Shown here piece after piece: positions 22,468 to 32,896 of a DNA stretch of 64,000 nt (its first letter is position 1; the number at the start of each line of letters is the position of its first letter). Source of the stretch: Mesodorylaimus sp. YZB2_4 (lineage: Eukaryota > Nematoda > Enoplea > Dorylaimida > Dorylaimidae). The stretch is from NCBI GenBank assembly GCA_030248295.1, contig JASANH010000674.1, forward strand, positions 24,913 through 88,912. Direction: 5' to 3'. A program made the position numbers and the translations under genes. The notes beneath the pieces were generated by a model that saw only the letters and a program-made list of their open reading frames with translations, was not told where the DNA came from and did no database searches.

Positions 22468-22848
22468 TCACTGATCACTGCAACGAACTGGCCATGAAGG
22501 TAAGCGAATCGAGAACACAAAACACGAGTCTCGACTTCCGTCAAAGGCACTTATTTTTTGAGCAGCCGGTATTTCATAGCCGGACCTAGAAAGCGCATGC
22601 CTAGCACTGCTGGTCAACTTCATTAAACTGTCGTCATGGCATTCGTCCGAGCACATACAAAGCCCGCCCGACCTTTCTTGACCCCATATGGCATATTCCC
22701 TTTCACGTGCGCGACATAAGGAACGGCAATCGGAAACCAAATCTGAGCCAATGTGAATTTCGTCTTTGTACGGAGTGCAAACTTTAAAGCCGAAACAAGT
22801 GTCAATTAAACTTAGCGAAAATAAGAAAATAATCATTTTGGCAAACAT
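22468..22848 (-). CDS. Small secreted cysteine-rich protein (candidate)
   Basis: The ATG at 22848 gives a clear signal peptide (MFAKMIIFLFSLSLIDTCFG) followed by a compact domain with six cysteines in the order C-x16-C-x3-C-x18-C-x1-C-x3-C. CxxxC followed by CxC recalls, without matching exactly, the cysteine-stabilised alpha-beta fold of defensin-like peptides. After the sixth cysteine the sequence (LMKLTSSARHALSR onwards) looks less ordered and may be read-through into an intron. No neighbouring gene of a related kind is seen. Function is unknown; secretion is inferred from the signal peptide. Confidence 0.45.
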   Translation of the reverse strand: MFAKMIIFLFSLSLIDTCFGFKVCTPYKDEIHIGSDLVSDCRSLCRAREREYAIWGQERSGGLCMCSDECHDDSLMKLTSSARHALSRSGYEIPAAQKISAFDGSRDSCFVFSIRLPSWPVRCSDQ

Positions 22849-22987
22849 TTTAAAGACATAATCATTTTGCAAATGTTCTCTAAGGCAAGTTTTTCCTCAT
22901 TTGCAAGAAGTTGAATGAGTTTTAGCATTGCCAATATCAACATGAGTACTGTAAGGTAAATATACGTTTCAAAATGACCTCATGACA

Positions 22988-23317
22988 TCAAAAAGTTGTG
23001 CAGCTTCTCGAGATTGAACTCGTATTCGGCGTGCTCGAATTCGTTCTCAACAATGATTTAATCGCCGATACGTAGGCTTCAAATCGAGTGGCTTCTCGTT
23101 CTTCGAAACAGCAGGGGCCGAATTCATCGATTTCGAACGGTCGTTCTGGCTGGGCCTCTGGCGGTGAGAGGGCGCGACCAAGCCATTCATCGAACATTGT
23201 CAAAATAGTTACAACCAATTCTTTGTCCTGTCTTTTGCGTTTCTCCACGAGCGCACGTTGTTCGGAGTCAGGTGGCACGGCGCGAATGAACTCGTCGTCG
23301 ATCAGCTCCAGCTCCAT
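22988..23317 (-). CDS. Hypothetical acidic protein, 109 aa
   Basis: An intact frame starting MELELIDDEFIRAVPPDSEQ, with a helical middle (TILTMFDEWLGRAL) and an Arg/Glu-rich segment. GC content is higher than in the flanking sequence, which favours coding. No family recognised; it could be the first exon of a longer gene. Confidence 0.35.
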   Translation of the reverse strand: MELELIDDEFIRAVPPDSEQRALVEKRKRQDKELVVTILTMFDEWLGRALSPPEAQPERPFEIDEFGPCCFEEREATRFEAYVSAIKSLLRTNSSTPNTSSISRSCTTF

Positions 23318-23378
23318 TGTTTGACGTCGACAGGGGAGTAAGGTGACTGACTGACAGTTGTGGCGCGGTTCTCATCGC

Positions 23379-23402
23379 CCGTCAATCAATCAATCAATCA
23401 AT
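23379..23402. repeat. (TCAA)n microsatellite
   Basis: Five TCAA units in a row. Confidence 0.95.
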
Positions 23403-23529
23403 GGATAAATAAATTAAAACGCGGAAGTATTGAAAGGTCAAAAAGGTCGGGTATACGGTAGGCGCCGTATCGCCGACACGTGCAATACGTAAAAGTAAGT
23501 TGGAGTCGCTGATAGGTGGGTAAACTGCT

Positions 23530-24200
23530 AATTTACTCGTTATATATTATGCTCACCGTAGGTATATAGGTATAACTTGTTTACTGACTTGTGATATATT
23601 TTGTATAATATGAGCATAACTCGCATAACTTTGGTATATATCAATAACTTACATATCGGTTTGTTATATATCATGCATGACCTGGGTATATTAGCATTAC
23701 TCATACCAGCTTTTTATATATTATGCATAGTGGGTATATAAGCTTACCTCATACACCAGCTTGCTATATGCTCCACATAGTGTAGGTATACTGCATACAA
23801 ATAGGTACAACTTGTTTACCGACCTGTCATAAATAATGAATATAATTCACATAACCTAGGTGTTTATCCAAAACTCACATATAAGCTTGTTGAATATTAT
23901 GCATAATATGATCATATATCGCATGAATTAGGTATATGTCCATTACCTACACACCAGCTTGCATAACCTAGTTATATATATATATATATATATTTATTAT
24001 AAGAAAGCATACATACTGTAGGCATATTACTTGGTGGACATATACGCATTGATCGTATACACCTAGGAATGTTACTTCTACCAGCGCATCTTACTAAACC
24101 GAGCTGGCATACTGTAGGCATACTTTCTACATGAGCCCATGCTTAAGATATTACCGTACCCGCCTGGCATACTGTAGGCATATTTTCTACACCAGCCTAT
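23530..24200. repeat. Degenerate AT-rich satellite
   Basis: Irregular repetition of pieces such as GGTATATAGGTATAACTTG, TTGTTATATATTATGCAT and TACTGTAGGCATA. It includes a (TA)n run near 23973-23992. No gene is seen here. Confidence 0.75.
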
Positions 24201-24241
24201 GCTTAAGCACGTGTGCGTCCAATTTCACTTGATAGAGGTAC

Positions 24242-24505
24242 ATGCCCTATACTCTGGAACGCAAAGGTCGTTTAGTCGCTCAGTTTCGATTCCAGAAGCG
24301 ACGAGCCGAATTCGGAAAATTAGGTTACCCTAAAAATTTCTCTTTTCAACTCCACGATGTTGTAGAATTGCAGCAAGATCAATTTTCTGGAAAATTAGGC
24401 ACAAAAAGCTCCCAAGGACAATTTTACGGGCCCGAACTTTGGACAGTAGTTGAACGCCTGCCGACCATTCCTCACACTTATAAGCTTCAAGATTCCGCTG
24501 GCCAG
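24242..24505 (+). pseudogene. Integrase C-terminal fragment (Polinton-type)
   Basis: An 88-codon frame with the pattern of the C-terminal domain of Polinton and Ty3 integrases: a VVELQQDQFSGKLGT strand region, GQFYGPELWTVVERL, then TYKLQDSAG. A GTAAGT donor follows at 24506. The catalytic core is missing; upstream lies the AT-rich satellite. Family assignment by pattern only. Confidence 0.5.
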
Positions 24506-24855
24506 TAAGTAGCCTTTTTTTCATTGCCCGTTTTTTGTTGAAGGAAAAATTGATTTTTCGAAATGAGCCGGGTTAAAATGGATCCTGTAATGGCGGGTCG
24601 CCCGCCAGCTCTCATAGATTGGCCTACTGTAGGGAGGGGGTTGAGGTAAGGTTCGCCAGTTTTCTCGCGCGGCCTCGTTGTTTCTTCTCGATAGAAAATA
24701 GCAGATGGTAGTCGAGTCGGTTTCGGGTGGGCCAAAATTCCGAGGCAAAACTTATAAAGCGATGCATCGAGAAAAAGCAGGATCCTTTTTTTAAATTCTG
24801 ATCGAGATACAAAATGAGAAACAGTATGATTCTGCGTTAATTTGTCTCGGCGGAA

Positions 24856-25254
24856 ATGCTAAGATTATCGCAGTTGGCCGGGCTAAAAGTTATCAAGGTT
24901 TTTTTCCATCAGCCCACGAATTATGACGTCATTTTCAACGAAAGGACTGATAGCGATCTTATCTTGACAGTCGTCATGAATGAACCCAGTTTGCTCGGTG
25001 ATATTGCGCGAATAGCTGATGCGCGTTTCGAAGCGTCTAATCGGTCAGCTTGGACTTCCGGAATACGGAACCTACTGATGCGAATGCGTGAGGAAGTGTC
25101 GTGTGTCAAGCATTTTAATCGTGCGGATTTTGCATCATTGCCTTGCAAATTGTGTTCTACCGGAAGTGCCGCGAGATGTCTTGAATTAAGGATAGGATAC
25201 CATATGAATTGCGAATACGTTTTGGACGTTTGGACGCTTTTGAGTGAAAAATGA
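24856..25254 (+). CDS. Hypothetical protein, 132 aa
   Basis: An intact frame starting MLRLSQLAGLKVIKVFFHQP with a globular-looking composition (LILTVVMNEPSLLGDIARIAD, LCSTGSAARCLEL). It lies between the integrase piece and the capsid cluster and may be an unrecognised Polinton gene or an exon of one. The gaps 24506-24855 and 25255-25939 hold no gene I can support; the latter includes a C homopolymer (25512-25524). Confidence 0.3.
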   Translation: MLRLSQLAGLKVIKVFFHQPTNYDVIFNERTDSDLILTVVMNEPSLLGDIARIADARFEASNRSAWTSGIRNLLMRMREEVSCVKHFNRADFASLPCKLCSTGSAARCLELRIGYHMNCEYVLDVWTLLSEK

Positions 25255-25939
25255 CATTAAAAACTGAGGCACTTTTTCTGAAAAAAAATTGTTTGGTGAA
25301 TGTATGATATGTGAGAATGTAGTTCGTGAGATTTTACACGTCTTTAAAAAATTTATTTCTTTTTTCCAGAAATTTAAGTCAACCAATTCATTCCCCCGAG
25401 CTTCTTCGAGTCAGGTCCGCTTATTTGACCGTTGATTAGCTAGCGAGCCTAGGGTGGCGCCAGCTGCTGGCGCTGCTCCCCGATTGGTCGGATTTCCAAG
25501 CCAGCGCCACGCCCCCCCCCCCCCGCCGTCTGGCGTTTGAATTTCGTCAGACAAGCGTCTGGTCGCCAAGCTGGTTTTTTCGGGATCAGTCGGGTGGTCG
25601 GGATCATTGGGCTCGGCGTAATCGAGGCAAGTCCGCTGTGCGTTGTTTATGTTTCTGGTGGTTTTTTATTGAGTGGCTGCAGTGTCTGGGAAAAAAGACA
25701 AAGCTCGTTCGGAAGGTATTTTTGAGAAACACCTTGCCTTGTCCGTACCACTTTTTGTCAGACCGACATCCGGATTTTTAAAGTCGGCCATAGCCATTTG
25801 GCAAGCTAAAATTGAAGCATTCGAGTTGAAATTTTCACCCATTTAAAATTTTTACCCTTCTTCGAGTATAAATTCGTGGTGGTTTATTAATCTAAAACGA
25901 TTAACTGTCAGGGCCATTCCTACTACTCCCTCGAACATT

Positions 25940-26308
25940 TTGGAATGTATTTATCTTCAGCCGGTGGCTGTCCTATGCGATCAGGTCGAGACGCAGCTAG
26001 TTGGTGGTAACGGGGTCGCGCAGCCTATACTCGACGTAGCCATTTTGAAACCACCCTTCGACCCCATTATTTTCACATATTCGTATCAGGCTTCACCCCC
26101 AGTCATTCCGGGATCGAACTCTGCTCTTCACACGGGACCGACTGTATTGGAATTTTTACATTTCAGACTAGACTCGCTGTTGCGTTTGGCCGATCCATCG
26201 TCGTCGATCAATATAGATCCGTTCCCGACTGATTCGATAGAATACGGGAGTTTAGAACTGACATTCACAGCGGCGAGCTCTTTCTCTTATGGCAAATTTC
26301 AGAACTGA
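25940..26308 (+). CDS. Hypothetical Polinton-cluster protein, 122 aa
   Basis: The frame MECIYLQPVAVLCDQVETQL to FSYGKFQN is beta-rich in character (repeated hydrophobic/polar alternation, SIEYGSLELTFTAASSF at the end), as in a jelly-roll virion protein, but I cannot name it. Its TGA stop is directly followed by the ATG of the next gene, a spacing unusual for host genes. Confidence 0.4.
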   Translation: MECIYLQPVAVLCDQVETQLVGGNGVAQPILDVAILKPPFDPIIFTYSYQASPPVIPGSNSALHTGPTVLEFLHFRLDSLLRLADPSSSINIDPFPTDSIEYGSLELTFTAASSFSYGKFQN

Positions 26309-27064
26309 ATGGCAGCAATTATTGAAACTTTCAAGTCTGGTTTGGTAGAAGTTCTTGACGACGCTTTGCAACCATTAGCTGCTACGTCTAACAAGAAGGC
26401 GCCGACTAAAAGGAAACGTTCTCAGCCTGTGAAAAAGCAAGCCTCGACGGTAGGGACTTCGACGTGCGCGTTGCAAGATAGAAGAGCCGTCTCTCCCTAT
26501 CTCGACCCCCAACGTAAGCCTAGACCACTACCGAATCGATAAGCTATTGAGTATTCTCAACGCGACCAAATAGAAAATACTTATAATCGTCGTCGAAGTG
26601 ATCAAGCTTCCAGTTCTTATTTCGATTCTCAATATCAGCAACGACATTATCAACGGCCGATCAGCAGGCGTGGAAAGAAAATGCCCATTGTTGTTGTTGG
26701 TGATTCCACTACTTCTACCCCTTCTGCAGCGATTAGAAGGCGTCTTCCGATTGACAAGTTTTGTGCCGATTCATTATCCGACGAGGACGAAGATACTAAT
26801 CATCATCACCATCAAGATCGTAAGCCTCTTGCATCTACTAGTGGACGGCAAACGCGGAAACTGGTGAAGAAGCGCAAAACAAAGGGGCAGAAAGATTATC
26901 TGCTAGATCACGAAGGTGATTACGAGTCTGATCCCGAGTCTAAAGACAAAGAGGAGCGACAAACTGTGAGATTTAGCAGTGGCAGGCATCGTTTGACTGT
27001 ACTCGATAAAGAGGAACGAGATCGAGCGGAGGAAGAAGAAGAAGAATACGACGAGCATGAGTAG
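26309..27064 (+). pseudogene. Basic/acidic protein of the Polinton cluster, one internal stop
   Basis: Starting MAAIIETFKSGLVEVLDDAL, the first part carries a strongly basic motif (KKAPTKRKRSQPVKK); the second part is Asp/Glu-rich with a His run and ends EEEEEEYDEHE. The frame is interrupted once, by TAA at 26540-26542; without it 252 codons would be continuous, with no other stop. The basic motif suggests nucleic-acid binding, as expected of a core protein, but this is inference. The stop overlaps the next gene's start (ATGAGTAG). Confidence 0.5.
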
Positions 27065-28821
27065 CCAGCTGTTGAACACATTGAAAAGGAGACTGAAAAA
27101 ACAAAGCGTCAAAAATGCTAGTGCGAAATCGAGCGGACAAGGCGGTCAAGCTCGAGTGGCTGCTAAAAAAGCTGAAGAATTTGCAACTTTGGCTACTAAT
27201 TATACTGGAACTGTGGCTAGTTTGAATCAGCTAATCTACAGGTAAGCTTTTATTTAGTGGTCTGATTTTTTTGGGGGGACTGACTTTTCACTTTTTCTAC
27301 AGCACACCACCCGAGCAGCAGGATGTCGAATCTCAGTCTTTGGAATCGAGGTCTTCGTCCTCGGTATTTCCTGTCAAAGTATGATTCAATATAAATTTGT
27401 TCGCTAATCTAATGTGCTAAGAAAATTGGCGTTTTTAGGGTTCCGGGACGATTGATTTCTATTTGGAACCTGCCGGCAGTTCAAATTTATCAGTTAGTCT
27501 GTTTGACAGTTTTTTCATGTTCAAAGTGCAAATTGTTCGAAGCGACGGAAGCAAGCTTTTACCTACTGATAAGGCGAGGAGATTTTAATTATTTTTCCCC
27601 AAATTCTACGCCAATTTTTATTTTTAGGTTAGCACTATTCCGTTTTTGCTAAACACCATGATTAAACGGTGCGCCCTTTACGTAAACGAGCAGCTGCTAA
27701 CGGGTGAGCTTAGCATCCTGGAGCTTATTTTGTAAAAGCGAAAAAATCATTTTTTTTTTTGCGAAAAAATTCAAAAAAATCATTGCGGAAGAAATGAAAA
27801 TGAATCCATTTCACTTCAAACCGCATTATCTCAGCTAGCTTCAGGTGCTTTTTGTTTCTTTTCTTGCTTTCTTAACGCTTTTTGTCGCATTTGCAGCAAA
27901 ATCAATAATGTTTTTTTTTCAGGTTTTCTTGAATCAGACTCCAAACCACAGTATTCCGTATCGCGTATCGACCGACGATGTTCTCGATGTGGTCAAAGCG
28001 GATTCGGCTTATTTTCTACTAATGCGCGAACTGAATCTTTTATTAACGTTCAGCATTTCGCTCTGAGACTATACCAATAGCTTATTCTTCCTCGTCATTG
28101 ATTTGTCGCGGGATCATTCGAGCGGCATGCGCGCCTCGTAAGTCGATTGATTTTATCTATTTATTTTTCCAATTTTTCTCGCTTTAACTTAGTCGAAGGA
28201 TTAGCCATTTTTTTCTAATACGTCATCAACGGATGTGGCATTTTCTAATGCGTCATCACTGGTGTGTCTTCTGATATTTCATTACTGATGCAACATTTTC
28301 TGATATGCTATCACTGATACGCCACAACTGATATGATATTTCTGATATGTTATCGCTGATATGTCATTTTGTGATGCGCCATCACTGATATGCCTCGCCC
28401 GATATGTTATCTCTGATACGTAATTTCTGGTATGCTATCACTGAATGCGTCATCATTGATATGCTCTTCCTAATGTTATGTTATCACGAATACGCCATTT
28501 TTGATATGTTATCATAGAAAACGTTATTTTCTGATGTGCTATCAGTAATGTCCCATTTTCTAACACCATTGAAATGATGTGAAAAAATGTTTTGTTTTTC
28601 CAGGTATTTATCATCGAACGAAGAAGGCTCGCTCATGCTACGCGCCACATTTCAAAAAGGGGCTAAAGAACCATTGGCGATGGTGGCTATAGGTAAGCAT
28701 ACGCTAGAAAGATGCTAGGTTTCTCCTCGAAACTCTTTCACCTGAATGCTTTTTTTATTGTAGCCGAATATCCGGCCGTTCTCACGCTCCACGGGGACAG
28801 AAGAATTAGCTGCTCGATATG
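27057..28821 (+). pseudogene. Intron-containing major capsid (double jelly-roll) protein, Polinton type
   Basis: Exons with matching phases can be traced: 27057-27241, 27303-27378, 27439-27573, 27628-27703, then pieces near 27923-28066 and, at the end, 28604-28692 and 28764-28821. Exon 3-4 shows GTIDFYLEPAGSSNLS and FKVQIVRSDGSKLLPTDK followed by NTMIKRCALYVNEQLL; the end shows SLMLRATFQKG and LHGDRRI. This order matches the Polinton capsid proteins found in animal genomes (annotated as F54H12.2-like). The intron after 27573 would use GC instead of GT, and the middle (27704-28603) is only partly readable, so the gene is likely degraded. Introns in a virus-like capsid gene are noteworthy in themselves. 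Confidence 0.6.
28200..28560. repeat. Degenerate short tandem repeat inside a capsid-gene intron
   Basis: Dozens of variants of TGATATGCTATCACTGATACG, unit about 17-20 bp, immediately before the acceptor TTTTCCAG at about 28603. Nothing else is in this stretch. Confidence 0.8.
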
Positions 28822-29109
28822 ATTTTCGATTTCACTGCTTTATTATTATGCGTTTTCTATCTGCTAGCAAATCGTGCATTCGAATCTTATAGGGTGTTTA
28901 TTTTGCTCTTTTCTCTTTTTGCACGTCGAGCCTCATCGAGTGATATATATGCTATCATATTGTCATTTTGTATAACTTTGCCTCCTCGTGTTTTTGAAAT
29001 ATGCAGTATAGTATTAGCAGCAGCAGGAACTCTCACGATGGGTTATTGTTGCGGCAAGGCTGCTAGGTTGCTTATGGGGGTTCCAAAGTCTCTGAAAAAC
29101 AAAAATTGA
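28819..29109 (+). CDS. Small membrane protein of the Polinton cluster, 96 aa
   Basis: The start codon overlaps the stop of the capsid gene (ATGA). Two or three hydrophobic segments (FTALLLCVFYLLA, VFILLFSLFA, CSIVLAAAGTLTMGY) and a basic tail (KSLKNKN) indicate a membrane protein. Function unknown; position right after the capsid gene suggests it belongs to the same element. Confidence 0.45.
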   Translation: MIFDFTALLLCVFYLLANRAFESYRVFILLFSLFARRASSSDIYAIILSFCITLPPRVFEICSIVLAAAGTLTMGYCCGKAARLLMGVPKSLKNKN

Positions 29110-29115
29110 CACTAT

Positions 29116-29201
29116 GCTACCGGAAGAGTGATTCGAACCCCCGCGGAATTTTTTCCATCGGATCGTATGTCCAACGCCTTAACCACTACTAGGCCAACCT
29201 G
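29116..29201 (-). other. tRNA-like sequence with long variable arm (pseudogene or SINE head)
   Basis: The minus strand reads TTGGCCTAGTAGTGGTTAAG, an A box, and GGGTTCGAATC, a B box, with an anticodon stem of five pairs and a variable arm as in Ser/Leu-type tRNAs. Position 33 is A instead of the universal T and the acceptor stem does not pair, so it is not functional. Confidence 0.5.
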
Positions 29202-29387
29202 GATGATGGTCGCCGAATGAGGTCGCGAGGCGAAGTCCGTTTTATTAATTTTTTTCACCAAAAAAAGCCTTCTCGAGAGTCCTTATTATCGCTTTGACTA
29301 GTTTATGTACATAAACTGGTCGAAGCAATCAAAAATGGAAAACGCGCGCGCGGAAAAACGGTTTCCCCACCCGTCGGCTCGCCTCTG

Positions 29388-29570
29388 CTCGCACTTTTTT
29401 CTGAATTTCCCACCAGCATGATGTACCTGAACATCTTTCCCGCCTCTGCTCGCGTTTTTTGAATTTCCCTCCAGCGCGATGTACCTGAACATCTTTCCCG
29501 CCTCTGCTCGCGTTTTTTTGAATTTACCTCTAGCATGATGTACCTGAACATCTTTCCCGCCTCGCTCTCG
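29388..29570. repeat. 63-bp tandem repeat, 3 copies
   Basis: Each copy contains GATGTACCTGAACATCTTTC and CGCCTCTGCTCGCGTTTTTT. Frames across it are repeat artefacts. Confidence 0.9.
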
Positions 29571-29693
29571 CGCGCTAAAACGCAAAACAAGATTTGCAGT
29601 CCAACAAGATTTTATTTACATTTTTTAAAAAATATTTACTCAAATTTACATACAATATTTACAAAGAAATTGTAAAAATTAAATTAATGTGTG

Positions 29694-30160
29694 GGCCTTT
29701 GAAAAGACCCACACATGCGGCAACCTGGTATTCACCGAATTCGTGGTCAGGTTCGTACGCCGATTATCACCGCAATCCCTTTATTCGATATATATATATA
29801 TATATATAAAGACCCACACATGCGGCAACCTGGTATTAACCGAATTCGTGGAAACCGCATTTTATTGCATCTGCATAAACATTTAGAACCGCACGCTTTT
29901 ACTTGACCCAGCAGTTCAGCCTCGCCCAAGGGTAATGGCAGGCGCTCGAGTCTGTTCCACTACATATTTCTCTTCGCTCCTGGTGCCTGCTGCACTAGTT
30001 CTCTTTGTTCCTGGGATTTGTTTATCGAAAAAAAGCTCTGCGGAAGGTGGAATCCCGACGGGTGTTTTGACTACTGCGTTTAAACATTATTTTGTAGCAT
30101 CGCAGAAAAGAAACCACATTTTATTGCATCTGCATAAACATTCCCAACCGCACGTTTTTA
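29694..30160. repeat. Dispersed direct repeats around a (TA)n tract
   Basis: GACCCACACATGCGGCAACC occurs near 29707 and 29812, separated by a (TA)n microsatellite (29791-29812). CATTTTATTGCATCTGCATA occurs near 29860 and again near 30117. They look like remnants of one duplicated element. AATAAA on the minus strand near 30158 could serve the exonuclease gene. Confidence 0.6.
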
Positions 30161-30226
30161 TTCGACTAACGAATGAGATTCAAGCAGATAATAATAATTA
30201 TAATGGGCAATTTGCAATATTCTTAA

Positions 30227-31773
30227 TTACAACGCATTACAGCACAGGCGGGCACTGACTGGGTGGGTGGCTGGCTGGTTGCTGTGACCGACCAGAAAAA
30301 GAGGTGCATTGAGGTGTTGGGAAGAAGGAGAGCAGACCAAAGACTGGCGTAGGGAGTGAATGTTGTCAAATGCGACCCCCCCCCCCCCCCCGAGTCTAGG
30401 AGGAGGGCGTTGGTTTACAGCATTAGCACTAGCACCAGCACTAGCGACAGGGCGGGTCGTGGTAGGGCGCCGGGGGTGGAGAATGAACCTACGCCGTCGA
30501 ATGTTGGCCAGGCGGAGAACTTCCGAGACAGAGTGTGGACGACGAAGACCTAGGGCTACAGTATGTTGTAAACGCTGATGCAAACGGCGAACATCATCGG
30601 ACGTCCACGAGGTGTATAGCTGACCGCTATGCACTAAAGATTCGAACCAATGCAAAAATGCAAGGATAAGGCGAGGTAACAGGACCAGATCGCGGGCATC
30701 ACGCACTAAGCCTAACCAACGGCGATAAGCGTGAAGCCAGGCGCGACGCCAGTGGCGAAATTCGGCGTGTATGGGTGGAGGTAATAGAATTGGGGCGACG
30801 CGGGGAAGCTGCGCTAAGGTGGATGGAAATATTATGGGAGAATTGACATTCAAGGATAGGAGAGAGGGGATATGAGTGGTGGACGACGGCGAGAAATCAA
30901 GGGAAGGTCTCGCAGTAGCAGCGGCAGTAGCAGTTTTATCGCAATCAGTGCGGTGAGCACCAGTCGCAATAGCGGCAATGCAAGCCCGATTAAGAAAAAG
31001 AGAAGAAGAGCTTCCTGTTGCGCTAGAACTGTACTCGATGCAACGGGGTCGACTAGCTGCTGAAGCAGTCGCAATGGCGGCAATCGAAGCCCGATTAAAG
31101 GAGCGCCCTACTGTAGGATCAGGGGTGGCGGCAGCACAGGCCGAATGAACTTGGGGAGTGACCTCGGTTCGAGGGCGTTTAGGGTTAGGAGTGTTAGAAG
31201 CACACGTCCATAATGATGATGACGAGGTTGATGGCGAAAAATCGGGTGGGGGGGCTTCTAAGACGCCGAACCAGTGGCAGATCCGTCTTCGAACGCAATC
31301 CAGGCGTCGATTAAATGAGACTATGAGGACTAGGATTACTAAATTGATGTCCAGGGACGCTTGGGCATCCTGAGACGCGTATTGAAGCAGGTAGGAAGGG
31401 AGGAAACCATCGGATGATGCCCCGTGCCAAGAATGGCTCTGTCCCTGATTGGACTTGTCCAAATCGAGCGAAAAAAGCGTTTTAGCCGCATCAGCGAGCC
31501 CGTTCCCATCATGTCGGTCGAGAGAGCTCTTAAGCTGATAACGCTAGACCTTCTGACCGTCGAGATACATGCTTTCCGGTAAAATCAAGCCGAAGCTGTT
31601 GTGAAGAGCTGAGCAATCGCAGTGCAATGCCCAGCCAAAATGAACCAAGGAAGGGTCAAATAGTAAGCGAAGAAGGGAGTCGGGCAGTTGAGAGTTTGGG
31701 ATCGAGGGATTGGTCAGCATTTTACCAACCCAAGAATGAGGTTCGGCTAAGGCGTATAAATCAAAAATGGCTA
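30227..31773 (-). pseudogene. DEDDy 3'-5' exonuclease gene, C-terminal part, cut by the gypsy provirus
   Basis: From the provirus edge downwards the minus strand encodes IAIFDLYALAEPHSWVG, LPDSLLRLLFDPSLVHFGW, the motif-II region HCDCSALHNSF, and after one in-frame TAG at 31544-31546 LADAAKTLFSLDLDKSN and the motif-III region LLQYASQDAQAS (Y-x3-D). These are the conserved blocks of DnaQ-like DEDDy exonucleases of the EXD1/WRN-exonuclease kind. About 300 low-complexity residues follow (SSSATGSSSS, repeated RASIAAIAT), down to 30227. Motif I is in the other part, at 48312-48552. The gene is dead through the insertion and the nonsense codon. Confidence 0.65.
31770..31773. repeat. Target-site duplication GCTA, left copy
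   Basis: GCTA here and at 48308-48311 flank the provirus. Taking out the provirus and one copy puts the two exonuclease parts in frame across a conserved strand, which confirms the boundary. Confidence 0.85.
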
Positions 31774-31865
31774 TGAAACAGTCGGGTCCTCGTGTGTACA
31801 CACTGAACCAACTGCGTTGTGGTGTGAGGTTCGGATCAAGCCACGCAGCCCAGGTACTGGAATAG
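31774..31865 (-). repeat. Remnant of the 3' LTR (U5 only)
   Basis: These 92 bases equal 47828-47919 with a single mismatch, and both end at the provirus terminus. In the 5' LTR this block starts directly after the AATAAA signal, so it corresponds to U5. The U3 and R parts expected above 31865 are absent; the sequence there (31866-32128) has no similarity to the 5' LTR. A deletion removing the polypurine tract, U3 and R is the simplest explanation. Confidence 0.8.
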
Positions 31866-32128
31866 CTATACCGAATAGATATACTAGAATAGGAATACCT
31901 GCAAACCGCAAGAGATCGAAGGCAAAAGGCACGGCGTAGCAAGGGAATCTAAGAGAGACACCCTCAATTAGAAACCTTGGCAGACCTCTAAACACCCTGA
32001 ATAGAGGACTGGGCGCAACAAGGCACAATAGGCGCAATGACGCAAAATGAAAATTAGTCAAAAACCCAAAACAAACCCAAACGAAAATCGTCGCAAAATA
32101 CCATATGAGCAGCGTGGAGAGGCATCAC

Positions 32129-32896
32129 CTACCAATCCAGCTTCTCCTCTTGATTAACCCATTGCAAGTGAGCCGGAATAGGCGGAGCAGTAGAAGCACG
32201 TCGACTGGTACTGCTCTCGCTGACCGGAGTCATGGGACGAGAACCAACCACTCGTCCATACTCAATAATCGGCGTATGTCCAGTACGCCCGAAAGGCGTA
32301 CCACCAGAAAACGGATCGGGAAAATACATTTCCAGCTCAATAGCATCCAACGACTCCAATCGAGCTTTCCATGCGGCGCGACGATACATAAATTGATAGG
32401 CGGATCGGGACGCGATCCACTCGTCAGTTGAATTCCAAGTGGCGTTCGACATGTAGTCCAACACCACCCAACGAACAGACGGACCTCCCGGACCCAGATC
32501 CCGCAAACACAAGACGACCTTCGTACCCAACCGCTTAACCGGATAATAGATGACATACCGGTAGATCTCAGTGCGCGGGCACGTGAACCGAATAATCGAT
32601 GGCATACCGAAATGGAGTTCATGGATCCAATCCGCTTTGGACTCCGAAGCGATGACAAACGTGAATTCGGGCCAATCGGCAGGCGGATACACAGGATACT
32701 CGAACGGAATAAACGGGAATTCCTCGATCCGCGATGGCACCTTGACCTCGAGAATGGGATCGATTGGTCGAGCCAGGAACGCATCACGGCTCCAGCGCAA
32801 CGGCTGAGTCGGGGATCCAGTGGAGGGCACACAGCTGCGCGATCCAGAGAATCGGCCCGGCGAGCCATGGCGAACCATTCGACGAGGCGAGACGGA
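32129..32896 (-). CDS. Extra gypsy ORF, C-terminal part after an in-frame TGA
   Basis: This continues the preceding ORF in the same frame after TGA at 32897-32899. The first ATG is at 32878. About 250 residues: a globular block (FPFIPFEYPVYPPADWPEF, RFTCPRTEIYRYVIYYPVKR, VVLCLRDLGPGGPSVRWVVL) and a Ser/Thr/Pro-rich end. It looks like a genuine domain rather than chance, and probably was one protein with the upstream frame. Function unknown. Confidence 0.55.
   Translation of the reverse strand, partial: SVSPRRMVRHGSPGRFSGSRSCVPSTGSPTQPLRWSRDAFLARPIDPILEVKVPSRIEEFPFIPFEYPVYPPADWPEFTFVIASESKADWIHELHFGMPSIIRFTCPRTEIYRYVIYYPVKRLGTKVVLCLRDLGPGGPSVRWVVLDYMSNATWNSTDEWIASRSAYQFMYRRAAWKARLESLDAIELEMYFPDPFSGGTPFGRTGHTPIIEYGRVVGSRPMTPVSESSTSRRASTAPPIPAHLQWVNQEEKLDW

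Noticed and set aside
29116-29201. Functional tRNA with variable arm
   Set aside because: Position 33 is not T and the acceptor stem does not pair; more likely a pseudogene or SINE head.
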